A stretch of 11,739 nucleotides of DNA. It comes from Bacillota bacterium. Its GTDB lineage: Bacteria > Bacillota > Dethiobacteria > SKNC01. The translations under genes and the position numbers were made by a program. The stretch covers positions 1-11,739 of the forward strand of contig SKLX01000064.1 of the NCBI GenBank assembly GCA_007121375.1, written 5' to 3'. The notes below the pieces were generated by a model that worked only from the letters and a program-made list of their open reading frames with translations, searched no databases and was not told the DNA's origin. Numbering within the stretch: the stretch's first letter is position 1; each line of letters starts with the position of its first letter. Positions 1-6,134 of the stretch are shown in pieces.

Positions 1-35
1 CACCTGGTTTTGAAAAATCCTGCAAAAATTTTCAC

Positions 36-300
36 TCAGGATAAAAGTTGTACATTCCCCAACCTTACCCTGGTCAGCCCTGCTTCCCGGGCCGCTTCCC
101 TGCACTCCTCCGCCTGGCGCCGGGAGGTAGTGGGCAGGTCATACAGCAGGTGACAAGGATAAAAGGCCAACCCAGTCGGCCACACAGTTGCTAGGCAGGG
201 GATCATGGTACCAGGTTACCACCCCTTTGTTTCGTGTTCCCGCCAGATTGACCAGCCCCCCTCCCTGGTTTGTCCTTAAACCGCAGTACCCCTTCTCCTT
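36..300 (-). pseudogene. Relic of a PflA/AmmeMemoRadiSam-like radical SAM protein, internally deleted and frameshifted
   Basis: Two pieces of one protein can be read in different frames. From 300 down to about 169 the translation contains KEKGYCGLRTNQGG and then WYHDPLPSNCVADWV. I recognise this as the N-terminal part of radical SAM proteins related to pyruvate formate-lyase activating enzyme. From about 164 down to the TGA at 36-38, shifted by one base, it reads FYPCHLLYDLPTTSRR followed by AEECREAAREAGLTRVRLGN, which resembles the C-terminal end of the same family. The roughly 200 or more codons that should lie between, including the CxxxCxxC iron-sulfur motif, are missing. An in-frame stop at 304-306 closes the upstream side, so no start survives. 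The relic lies beyond the terminator of the flavin lipoprotein gene and is probably not translated. The family assignment comes from remembered motifs, so the exact subfamily is uncertain. Confidence 0.7.
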
Positions 301-339
301 ATATTAAAATAACGGCCCCTGTTATAGAGGCCGCTTTTT
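301..339. terminator. Stem-loop terminator, possibly bidirectional
   Basis: Positions 313-320 and 326-333 form an 8-bp stem (CGGCCTCT with AGGGGCCG on the minus strand, one G-U pair) around a 5-nt loop. On the minus strand it is followed by TTATTTT, which suits termination about 30 nt after the flavin lipoprotein gene. On the plus strand it is followed by CTTTTT (334-339), so it could also stop transcripts from the left. It separates the intact operon from the pseudogene. Confidence 0.75.
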
Positions 340-364
340 AAGCCATAAATACTATGAAATTGGG

Positions 365-781
365 CTATTCAGCTTTAGCCAGGGCATCTTCTACTGCTTC
401 AAAAAGAGCCTCGCTGCTGTAAGTAGCCCCTGAAACCACATCTATCCCTTCAGTAGACTGATTCTCAATAATTTGGGGAATAAGTTCATCGAAAGCCGGG
501 TCAACTACCTCTTCCGTTTCATTATGCTCCACGTCAATATCAACAATTAAACCGTCTTCCATAGTTACTTCCACGTATACCATGTCGTGGGCTCCTTCTG
601 CCTCACCTGTGAAAACATCCCTTTCCTCCGGCTCTTCAGGCTCTTCAGGCTCTTCAGGTATTACCGGCTCCTCGGGCTCTTCGGGCACCTCCGGGTCCTC
701 CGGAGCACACCCCATACCAAAGGCCATTGCCCCTATCATCATTATCACCAGCAGGTAAATCAACAATCTATGCTTTTTCAT
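365..781 (-). CDS. Small FMN-binding-domain lipoprotein
   Basis: This 138-residue protein begins with a basic N-terminus and a hydrophobic segment (residues 5-23) ending at Gly-Met-Gly-Cys25, a lipobox with Gly rather than Leu at -3. It is probably exported and lipid-anchored. Residues 26-54 are a Pro/Glu-only linker of PEE repeats. Residues 55-138 match the FMN-binding domain of NqrC/RnfG type. Asp114-x-x-Ser117-Gly-Ala-Thr120 fits the ApbE flavin-transferase motif, in which the last Thr would carry FMN through a phosphoester. Known relatives move electrons at the outer face of the membrane, for example the Listeria lipoprotein PplA. Which pathway this one serves cannot be told, and no apbE is in the window. 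The mature protein is very acidic. A good SD (GAGGTGG) precedes the ATG by about 7 nt. It is the last gene before the terminator, 70 bp after the acylphosphatase gene. Confidence 0.85.
   Translation of the reverse strand: MKKHRLLIYLLVIMMIGAMAFGMGCAPEDPEVPEEPEEPVIPEEPEEPEEPEERDVFTGEAEGAHDMVYVEVTMEDGLIVDIDVEHNETEEVVDPAFDELIPQIIENQSTEGIDVVSGATYSSEALFEAVEDALAKAE
630..701 (-). repeat. 9-bp in-frame tandem repeat encoding the PEE linker
   Basis: Three perfect copies of GGCTCTTCA (plus strand) lie at 630-656. After a 9-bp interruption, four degenerate 9-bp units follow at 666-701. Each unit adds Pro-Glu-Glu to the linker between the lipobox cysteine and the FMN-binding domain. Because the period is a multiple of three, gain or loss of units would change only the linker length. 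Confidence 0.8.
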
Positions 782-851
782 TTTTTTCCACCTCTTTCAT
801 TATTATGATTATGCTTACTTTAATAAAAGGAATAACCTCGCTCCTGGTTTA

Positions 852-1130
852 TTAACCAGCGATGTCAAAACTATCATAAGTTTCCACCGGTTCTTCCCAT
901 TCTACCTCCACATTTTTTACCCTGGCCTGGGGAGGTCCTGATTCCGTCCACCTGAGGACTGCTTCTACATTTTCTTTAGTTCCCTGTAAAAGGGCTTCTA
1001 CTCTCCCATCAGGTAGATTCCTGGTCCATCCGCATACCTGGTTTTCCAGGGCTTTCCTCTGGAGACTGCCCCGGTAATAAACACCCTGGACCAGGCCGGA
1101 TATGAAAACGTGAGCATTTACCAGTTCCAT
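852..1130 (-). CDS. acyP: Acylphosphatase
   Basis: This small cytoplasmic enzyme hydrolyses acyl phosphates such as acetyl phosphate and carbamoyl phosphate. The 92-residue protein from ATG at 1130 has the family length and both signatures. The first is GLVQGVYYR near the N-terminus, with the phosphate-binding loop and catalytic Arg. The second is GWTRNLPDGRVE, with the catalytic Asn. An ATG at 1169 would add 13 residues, but the codons for Lys-Glu-Val-Lys-Arg-Gly-Ala in that extension are the sequence AAGGAGGTGAAAAGGGGAGC, which is an SD region read as protein. The spacing from GGAGG to the 1130 ATG is long (14 nt), so the 1169 start is not excluded. The gene lies between the radical SAM-PDZ gene and the flavin lipoprotein gene, on the same strand. 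Confidence 0.93.
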   Translation of the reverse strand: MELVNAHVFISGLVQGVYYRGSLQRKALENQVCGWTRNLPDGRVEALLQGTKENVEAVLRWTESGPPQARVKNVEVEWEEPVETYDSFDIAG

Positions 1131-1220
1131 TGCTCCCCTTTTCACCTCCTTGACCGAAAAATTCTCCATGACATTGCCTCTTACCTGCCATGTTTGACAT
1201 TTTTAATAATTTTTTAACTT

Positions 1221-2561
1221 TTACATAAGAAACAGGGAGGCTCCTGTTTCTTCCTGGATACGCAAGTAGGAATGGCCCCGCAGGTCCTTCCCCTGAAAAT
1301 CAAAGGGATCTTCCGGAAGGATAATGACCCGGGGCTTTACTTTTTCAGCCTCAATAACTTTAAGAAAATCCTGGACAACCAGCAGTCCGGCACTCATAAT
1401 GCTGCCGCCAAAGAAACTGTTAGGAACGGATACCACCTTAACCTGGTCACCCTCCTTACTAATATCCTCTACCAGGCCATTAATAAGGGAAAAAGCCAGT
1501 AGAGAAGTCATAACCAGGGTCCTTTTTTTTCGGCAGTTTTCCACCGTTTTCAAAAACCTGTCCCTGGTATATTCATCCATGTCCTGGTACACTACAAACC
1601 CGGGGGATTCTCCCGCTCCTTTCTCCAGCCTAATCCTTTTCTCTTCTTCTCCCCGGGTAAAAGTAATAAGGGGAGATTTTTCCTTGCAGACCCTTTGAAA
1701 GGCTTCCTTCCTGCTTTTAATTCTTTTGTTTCCTGCGGCTAAAATAATGTCACCCTCCCGGAGCCCGGCTTTATCTCCGGGAGTATCCTTTATGACCCCC
1801 TCCACCCGGGCATCTAAATCCTTCAGGTAAGGAGGCTCCAAAAGAAGGGGCACAGTCAAAACTTCCCGCAAGTCCTCTACAAAATAGCCCAGCTCCTTCC
1901 AAAGGGAAGGATCAAAAACCAGGGAAGAGGGAGCCAACTGGGTAAAGCCGGGGAGAAAGAGCCTCAGGGTCCTGGCCCCTTCCTTTTCCAAAAAGAAAAG
2001 GGTCTTTTTTAACTCCTCCCACCCCGTTAGATGGGGAAGGGCTACCACACTTCCATGGAAACCTATGTCAAACCTTTTAAAAGACTTTATAGTGTTTAGG
2101 GCCCCCTGGGGATGCCTGTCCCCCAGGAACTTCTCCCTCAAGGAAGGGGTGGAAATATTCAAAGATATAACCATTTCCAAAGGCTTTATCTGACTTAGGT
2201 AATCTAAGGTAGGCTCCTCCAGGAGGGAGCCATTGGTGGTAATCTGCAAGGGAGTATGGGGAAACTCCCGGCGGAGTTCTGTCAGGACCTCTCTGATGTA
2301 AGGATAACAAAAGGGTTCTCCCTCCATTATTTTAGAAGCCGACTCTCCAATAATTATTTTTTCCCGGGGAGATAAAAAAGAAAAAGTTTCTACAACCTGG
2401 GAAGGTTTTAATTCGGGAAGATGATAGGCATGGGTGCCAGGCGGATTTTGTCGATGGCTACAAAAAATGCAGCTTAAGTTGCAGCGGGAGGTGAGGGGAA
2501 GTATGTTATGGTGACTGGCTCCATAAAAAAGGAGAGAAGGTAAAAGACTACCTGCTCTCAC
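1221..2561 (-). CDS. Radical SAM protein with internal PDZ domain and DUF512-like C-terminus
   Basis: The protein has 446 residues from the chosen GTG. Cys27-x3-Cys31-x2-Cys34 (CNLSCIFC) is the canonical radical SAM 4Fe-4S motif, and MEGEPFCYP near residue 79 corresponds to the SAM-binding GGEP element. Residues 250-310 read as a PDZ domain, with DTPGDKAGLREGDIILAAGN as its core. The last 100 residues, including VPNSFFGGSIMSAGLL, resemble the C-terminus of DUF512 proteins. In the DUF512 proteins I know, the PDZ domain comes first, so this order is unusual. The substrate is unknown. The start is GTG at 2561, with SD GAGAAGG 6 nt upstream and a 14-bp overlap with murC. A TTG at 2600 would extend it 13 residues into murC without a comparable SD. 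The overlap suggests translational coupling to murC. I am confident of the radical SAM and PDZ calls, less so of DUF512. Confidence 0.85.
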   Translation of the reverse strand: MRAGSLLPSLLFYGASHHNILPLTSRCNLSCIFCSHRQNPPGTHAYHLPELKPSQVVETFSFLSPREKIIIGESASKIMEGEPFCYPYIREVLTELRREFPHTPLQITTNGSLLEEPTLDYLSQIKPLEMVISLNISTPSLREKFLGDRHPQGALNTIKSFKRFDIGFHGSVVALPHLTGWEELKKTLFFLEKEGARTLRLFLPGFTQLAPSSLVFDPSLWKELGYFVEDLREVLTVPLLLEPPYLKDLDARVEGVIKDTPGDKAGLREGDIILAAGNKRIKSRKEAFQRVCKEKSPLITFTRGEEEKRIRLEKGAGESPGFVVYQDMDEYTRDRFLKTVENCRKKRTLVMTSLLAFSLINGLVEDISKEGDQVKVVSVPNSFFGGSIMSAGLLVVQDFLKVIEAEKVKPRVIILPEDPFDFQGKDLRGHSYLRIQEETGASLFLM

Positions 2562-3960
2562 TGTGTACCTTCTCCAGTTTACCCGCCAGGGTATAGGCAA
2601 CCCTCCATATATCTCCCGCTCCCATAGTGATTATCATATCCCCGGGCCTCACAATCCTAAAAAGGTATTTTTCAATTTCTTCTATGCTGTCCAGGAGTAT
2701 AACATCCCGGTCTTCTTCTTCCCGGATTCTTTCCACCAGGAGGTCACTGCTGACTCCTCCCATGGGCTTTTCCCCTGCAGAATAGATGGGGCTAATGACC
2801 ACCACATTCGCCTCCCCAAAGGACCTGACAAAATTATTAAAAAGATAATAAGTTCTACTGTAGCGATGGGGTTGGAAAACAGCAATAACCCTCCTTTTGG
2901 CCCAGGAACGGGCGGCCGCCAGGGTCGCCCGGATCTCAGTAGGATGATGGGCATAATCATCTACGATGGTAATGCCTTCTCCCTCATAAACGATCTGAAA
3001 CCTTCTTTTAGCTCCTTTAAACTCTTTTAATATTTCAGCCACCCTTTGAAAATTTACTCCCAGGAGTCGGGCCACGGCTATAGCAGCCAGGGCATTGTAG
3101 ACATTATGTTCCCCGGGAACATTTAGTTCAACCCGGCCCATGTTAACCCCTTTAAAATAAACATTAAAGGCAGAACCCCCGTCTTTGTAATATATTTCTG
3201 CTGCCAAAAAATCGGCGGCTTTTTTTATACCATAGGTTATGCACTCCAGGTCATATTTCTCCCTCATTGTTTTCAGGTGGGGATCATCAGCACATATTAT
3301 GGCCATTCCTCCCTCCTTAATGTTTAGCAGGAACTTTTCATAGGTTTCCTTAATTTTTTTAAAGCTGCCCCCATAATGCTCCAGGTGATCTGCCTCCACG
3401 TTAGTAACTATTGCCACCGCAGGCTTATACCTTAAAAAAGAATGGTCACTTTCACAGGCTTCTGCCACCAGGTAATGACTTTTCCCCAACCTGGCATTTC
3501 CATCAAAATCTGTAAGCTCTCCACCAATGACAGCTGTAGGATCCAGCCCAGCCTTTTCCATGACCAGGGAGAGCATGGAGGTGGTAGTCGTTTTCCCATG
3601 GGTCCCTGCCACAGCAATTCCATACTTACTGTTTATCAAATAAGCCAGGAGTTCCGAGCGGTGCCACAGGGGAATTCCCTTTTCCCTGGCAGCCATAATT
3701 TCCGAGTTGGCTGAAGGGATAGCCGTGGAATAAACAACAAGGTCAGCACCCTTTATATTATCGGGCCCGTGGAAATAGTCTATTTTTACTCCTATATCCT
3801 CCAGCTTACGGGTTATCTGGGATTCATTTAAATCAGAACCCGTTACCATATAGTTCATCTGGAGCATTATTTTAGCCAGGGCACTCATGCCGTAGCCCCC
3901 TATGCCTACAAAGTGCACCCTCTTAAAGGTTTCCACCCAATCATTCCTTTCATAAATCAT
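2548..3960 (-). CDS. murC: UDP-N-acetylmuramate--L-alanine ligase
   Basis: MurC is a cytoplasmic ATP-dependent ligase that adds L-alanine to UDP-MurNAc, the first step of the peptidoglycan stem peptide. The 470-residue length is normal. In order come VHFVGIGGYGMSAL (residues 15-28, UDP-binding domain), the ATP-binding loop AGTHGKTTTT (118-127), NVEADHLEHYG (187-197), PGEHNVYNALAA (282-293), FKGAKRRF (314-321) and DDYAHHPTEI (334-343), all typical of MurC. The ATG at 3960 has no clear SD. An in-frame GTG eight codons later has AAAGGA upstream and could be used instead. The gene follows a 317-bp non-coding gap and is probably the first gene of its own transcript. It overlaps the following radical SAM-PDZ gene by 14 bp. 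Confidence 0.97.
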   Translation of the reverse strand: MIYERNDWVETFKRVHFVGIGGYGMSALAKIMLQMNYMVTGSDLNESQITRKLEDIGVKIDYFHGPDNIKGADLVVYSTAIPSANSEIMAAREKGIPLWHRSELLAYLINSKYGIAVAGTHGKTTTTSMLSLVMEKAGLDPTAVIGGELTDFDGNARLGKSHYLVAEACESDHSFLRYKPAVAIVTNVEADHLEHYGGSFKKIKETYEKFLLNIKEGGMAIICADDPHLKTMREKYDLECITYGIKKAADFLAAEIYYKDGGSAFNVYFKGVNMGRVELNVPGEHNVYNALAAIAVARLLGVNFQRVAEILKEFKGAKRRFQIVYEGEGITIVDDYAHHPTEIRATLAAARSWAKRRVIAVFQPHRYSRTYYLFNNFVRSFGEANVVVISPIYSAGEKPMGGVSSDLLVERIREEEDRDVILLDSIEEIEKYLFRIVRPGDMIITMGAGDIWRVAYTLAGKLEKVHSESR

Positions 3961-4013
3961 TTACCATGCAAAAAAACAATAAACCTGTACCTCTATCTTA
4001 TTTGTTATAAACT

Positions 4014-4019
4014 ATTATA
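4014..4019 (-). promoter_or_regulatory. Possible -10 box for murC
   Basis: A perfect TATAAT on the minus strand lies about 54 nt upstream of the murC ATG. The best -35 match at 16-bp spacing is TGTAAA (4036-4041), only three of six matches to TTGACA. In DNA this AT-rich such hexamers arise by chance, so this is only a candidate. Confidence 0.3.
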
Positions 4020-4091
4020 TAACCTTTTTAAATTTTTTACATTATTTTTAAAATATTTAGGAAAACTTATTATGTAAAAAGAAAAACCCCG

Positions 4092-4118
4092 AATTTTGTT
4101 TGAAATGATAACAAAATT
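4092..4118. repeat. Perfect 9-bp inverted repeat, AT-rich
   Basis: AATTTTGTT at 4092-4100 is mirrored exactly by AACAAAATT at 4110-4118 across a 9-nt spacer. On the minus strand it is followed by CGGGG and then TTTTT, too far from the stem for a standard terminator. It could be a regulator-binding palindrome upstream of murC, or a weak stem-loop behind tsaD. Confidence 0.6.
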
Positions 4119-4146
4119 TTATACTTATGGTAATCTGATATGGACT

Positions 4147-4227
4147 TAATCCACAGTGTCCACATAGTTATCCACAGGCCAGAAAGGCAGTTATCCTGAA
4201 TCCATATTTTTATCCACAATATCCACA
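4147..4227 (+). promoter_or_regulatory. Cluster of DnaA-box-like 9-mers
   Basis: Two perfect TTATCCACA boxes lie at 4168-4176 and 4210-4218. Around them, all in the same orientation, are TAATCCACA (4147-4155, one mismatch), GTGTCCACA (4156-4164, two mismatches), TTATCCTGA (4191-4199, two mismatches) and ATATCCACA (4219-4227, one mismatch). Six sites in 81 bp, in non-coding DNA beside a strongly AT-rich stretch, are unlikely to be chance. Known roles for such clusters are origin function, DnaA titration (datA or the B. subtilis DnaA-box clusters), DnaA reactivation, and DnaA-controlled transcription. The sequence alone does not decide between them. Confidence 0.65.
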
Positions 4228-4277
4228 CTAAGGTAACATAAATAATTTATAAAGTGAACCTCCCATCAAAGGCCCAT

Positions 4278-5309
4278 TTATAAAGAAGAAATCAGCTGCA
4301 AGCCAGGTACCGCATTCAAATCCAGGGAAGCAAAATCCTCCCGGAGGTACTGGTAATAACCGACACAGGCTACCATGGCTGCATTATCGGTACACAGGCT
4401 CAGAGGCGGGAAAAAGAGACGGTAACCTTTCTCCCGGGCCTTCTGTTCCAGGGACAAGCGCAGGGCCTGATTGGCCGCCACCCCTCCAGAAAGGCTTATG
4501 GTCCTTACTCCCTTATCCCGGGCAGCCGCCAGGGTTTTTTCCACCAGGACTTCCACCACCGCCTCCTGAAAACTTGCTGCCAGATCAGGAATATTAACCT
4601 TTTCTCCCTTAAGCTTTTGTCGATTTAAATGGTTTAATACCGCTGATTTCAAACCGCTAAAGCTGAAATCATAACTCCCCTCCTCCAGGTAAGCCCGGGG
4701 AAAAGGAATAGCCAGGGGGTTTCCTTTTTTCGACAAATTATCTATAACAGGACCCCCGGGATAACCCAGTTCCAGGGAGCGGGCTATTTTATCAAAAACT
4801 TCCCCTGCCGCATCGTCCCGGGTCCTTCCCATGATTTCCATTTTCCCATGATCTTCCATATAAACCAGGTTGGTATGTCCCCCCGAAACTATTAAGGAAA
4901 CTAGGGGAAAGGGAAGGTCACCATGGGCCAGGAAGTTGGCGTACATGTGACCTTCAATATGGTTTACTGCTATAAGGGGGAGATGGCAGGTATAAGCCAG
5001 GGCCTTGGCGGTGGACACCCCTATAAGGAGAGCACCCACCAACCCGGGACCGTAGGTAACCCCAATGGCTGACAGATCAGAAAAATTCAGGTCAGCCTCC
5101 TCCATGGCCTCTTCTATTAGGGCATTTATTATCTCCAGGTGCCTTCGGGAGGCCACCTCTGGAACCACTCCGCCAAACCTTTCATGAAGGTCCATCTGGG
5201 AGGATACCAGGCTGCTCAGGATTTCCCTTCCCTCTGCTACCAGGGAAACCGCCGTGTCATCACAGGAGGTTTCTACCCCTAATATTATTATATGTTCCTT
5301 CTTCACCAT
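4278..5309 (-). CDS. tsaD: tRNA N6-adenosine threonylcarbamoyltransferase TsaD
   Basis: TsaD (Gcp/Kae1/YgjD) transfers the threonylcarbamoyl group from threonylcarbamoyl-AMP to A37 of ANN-reading tRNAs, working with TsaB and TsaE. The 343-residue length is normal. The N-terminal GVETSCDDTAVS (11-22) is the family opening. The metal ligands are in NHIEGHMYAN (His117, His121), and the nucleotide-binding elements are VSGGHTNLV (141-149) and LSGGVAANQALR (273-284). Asp308 in CTDNAAMV is the third metal ligand. The ATG at 5309 has an AGGGGAGGGA purine tract just upstream. The gene follows the Spo0E-like gene by 28 bp and is the last of the tsa block, before the DnaA-box region. Confidence 0.97.
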   Translation of the reverse strand: MVKKEHIIILGVETSCDDTAVSLVAEGREILSSLVSSQMDLHERFGGVVPEVASRRHLEIINALIEEAMEEADLNFSDLSAIGVTYGPGLVGALLIGVSTAKALAYTCHLPLIAVNHIEGHMYANFLAHGDLPFPLVSLIVSGGHTNLVYMEDHGKMEIMGRTRDDAAGEVFDKIARSLELGYPGGPVIDNLSKKGNPLAIPFPRAYLEEGSYDFSFSGLKSAVLNHLNRQKLKGEKVNIPDLAASFQEAVVEVLVEKTLAAARDKGVRTISLSGGVAANQALRLSLEQKAREKGYRLFFPPLSLCTDNAAMVACVGYYQYLREDFASLDLNAVPGLQLISSL

Positions 5310-5337
5310 ATCCCTCCCCTTGTTCCTCTAACATCCT

Positions 5338-5526
5338 TCAATTATTATTTTCCTCTTTGTTTTTCTCTAACTCCTCCAGGTAACCGTAAAGCTTGTTCAA
5401 GGCCTGGTCCAGTTCTTTGCTCTTTTCTTGAAGTTCTTCATCCTGCAGGTTTCCCTTTTCTTTAAAAATCTCCTCAAGTTCCATCTTCAGCTTTTCGATG
5501 ACTTCTTTAATGTTTTTTTTGTTCAA
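5338..5526 (-). CDS. Spo0E-like aspartyl-phosphate phosphatase family protein (probable)
   Basis: Starting at TTG 5526, this is a 62-residue, highly charged helical protein, a usual length for Spo0E-like proteins. It has an Ile/Leu-rich first helix (residues 6-22), a KEKGNLQDEEL turn (22-32) and a second helix with Ser36-x-x-Leu39-Asp40, close to the SQxLD signature, with a Tyr at 47. Family members dephosphorylate Spo0A~P and delay sporulation. That role is inferred here. An ATG at 5610 would give 90 residues but has no SD, and its extra codons read through a strong SD (CGGAGG, 9 nt before the TTG), so I prefer the short form. It sits between rimI and tsaD, an unexpected place for this family. 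A plain coiled-coil protein is the alternative reading. Confidence 0.6.
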   Translation of the reverse strand: MNKKNIKEVIEKLKMELEEIFKEKGNLQDEELQEKSKELDQALNKLYGYLEELEKNKEENNN

Positions 5527-5533
5527 CTGTATG

Positions 5534-5563
5534 CACCTCCGACAGTTATTCTTGCCGGAGGTG
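5534..5563 (-). promoter_or_regulatory. Hairpin that masks the SD of the Spo0E-like gene
   Basis: In the minus-strand transcript CACCTCCG (5563-5556) pairs perfectly with CGGAGGTG (5541-5534) across a 14-nt loop. The 3' arm contains the GGAGG ribosome binding site, 9 nt before the TTG start at 5526. The 5' arm has the same sequence as the anti-SD tail of 16S rRNA. No U-run follows, so it is not a terminator. It would be expected to hold translation down unless it is opened by a ribosome, a ligand or heat. Confidence 0.55.
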
Positions 5564-5660
5564 AAAAAATAATGCAGGGGATAATTGTGCCCCTCAATTT
5601 TTATGTTCATAATTGAATGTAATAAATCTTTTCTATCTTGACCCCTTTCCTTTCAATAAC

Positions 5661-6134
5661 TCAAGAATCCCTCTCCTCCTTCAAGCACAAATACATCAGC
5701 AGGGCATCCTCGCTGCCGTAATAGTTCCTTCTCACACAGTCCACCTTAAAACCCCTTCCCTGATAGAGCTTCCGAGCAGCAAGGTTGGATACCCTAACCT
5801 CTAAGGTAATCTTCTCCAATCCCCTTTCCCAGGCCTCCTGTATTAATGTTTTTAGGAGAGTTTTGCCATACCCTTTGCTCCGGAAGGAAGTATGGACCGC
5901 CAGGTTAGTGATATGGGCCTCCTTCATAAAAACCCACATACCGCCATAGGCTATTATTTTCTCCTCCTGCTTCATCACCAGGTAATGGGCAAAGCGGTTA
6001 TCTTTAATTTCGGCAATAAACAGATAAAGGGACCAGGGACTGGGGTAGGACTGCCTCTCTATCTCCATTACCTCCAGCAGGTCCTTTAACTTCATGGGTT
6101 CAATTAAAAGCTCCTTCTGTTTCAAAGGTTTCAA
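5661..6134 (-). CDS. rimI: Ribosomal protein S18 N-terminal alanine acetyltransferase (RimI family)
   Basis: This is a GNAT-family N-acetyltransferase. RimI acetylates the N-terminal alanine of ribosomal protein S18 and is often encoded between tsaB and tsaD, as here. The protein has 157 residues from the chosen start. It shows the RimI opening IEPMKLKDLLEVMEIE and the substrate-side PSPWS. The acetyl-CoA loop is NLAVHTSFRSKGYGKTLL (R-x-x-G-x-G). Further on come LEVRVSN, with the Glu and Asn typical of RimI, AARKLYQGRGF and RRNYY near the C-terminus. The start is uncertain. TTG at 6134 overlaps the tsaB stop as TTGA, suggesting coupled translation, but has only a weak SD. GTG at 6158 would add eight residues (28-bp overlap). 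ATG 39 bases downstream of 6134 would give 144. Confidence 0.9.
   Translation of the reverse strand: MKPLKQKELLIEPMKLKDLLEVMEIERQSYPSPWSLYLFIAEIKDNRFAHYLVMKQEEKIIAYGGMWVFMKEAHITNLAVHTSFRSKGYGKTLLKTLIQEAWERGLEKITLEVRVSNLAARKLYQGRGFKVDCVRRNYYGSEDALLMYLCLKEERDS

Larger units (their letters stand above)
3961..4277. other. 317-bp AT-rich non-coding gap between tsaD and murC
   Basis: No gene is visible here. Positions 3961-4140 contain only 36 G or C in 180 bases, and 4021-4080 only 7 in 60. The tsaD-side end (4147-4227) holds clustered DnaA-box-like sites and the centre an AT-rich inverted repeat, both listed separately. The combination of an AT-rich stretch with neighbouring DnaA boxes is what replication origins look like. 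Here, however, both flanking genes run in the same direction and no dnaA, dnaN or rpmH is nearby. Confidence 0.8.

Noticed and set aside
17..42. ATCCTG/CAGGAT inverted repeat at the left edge
   Set aside because: Only 6 bp with a 14-nt loop and no tail; easily chance, and partly inside the pseudogene end.
844..859. Perfect 6-bp hairpin (CTGGTT/AACCAG) spanning the acylphosphatase stop codon
   Set aside because: No U-run follows and the stem is short, so it is not a credible terminator.
2562..2600. Thirteen-residue N-terminal extension of the radical SAM-PDZ protein from TTG 2600
   Set aside because: It lies wholly within murC, lacks an SD, and a GTG with a good SD follows at 2561.
3961..4277. 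Calling the tsaD-murC gap the chromosomal origin (oriC)
   Set aside because: DnaA boxes plus AT-rich DNA fit, but the genes do not switch strand here and dnaA, dnaN, rpmH and gyrB are absent. I report a DnaA-box cluster only.
5527..5610. N-terminal extension of the Spo0E-like protein from ATG 5610
   Set aside because: There is no SD at that ATG, and the extension reads through a strong SD and its pairing arm. Spo0E-like proteins are usually short.
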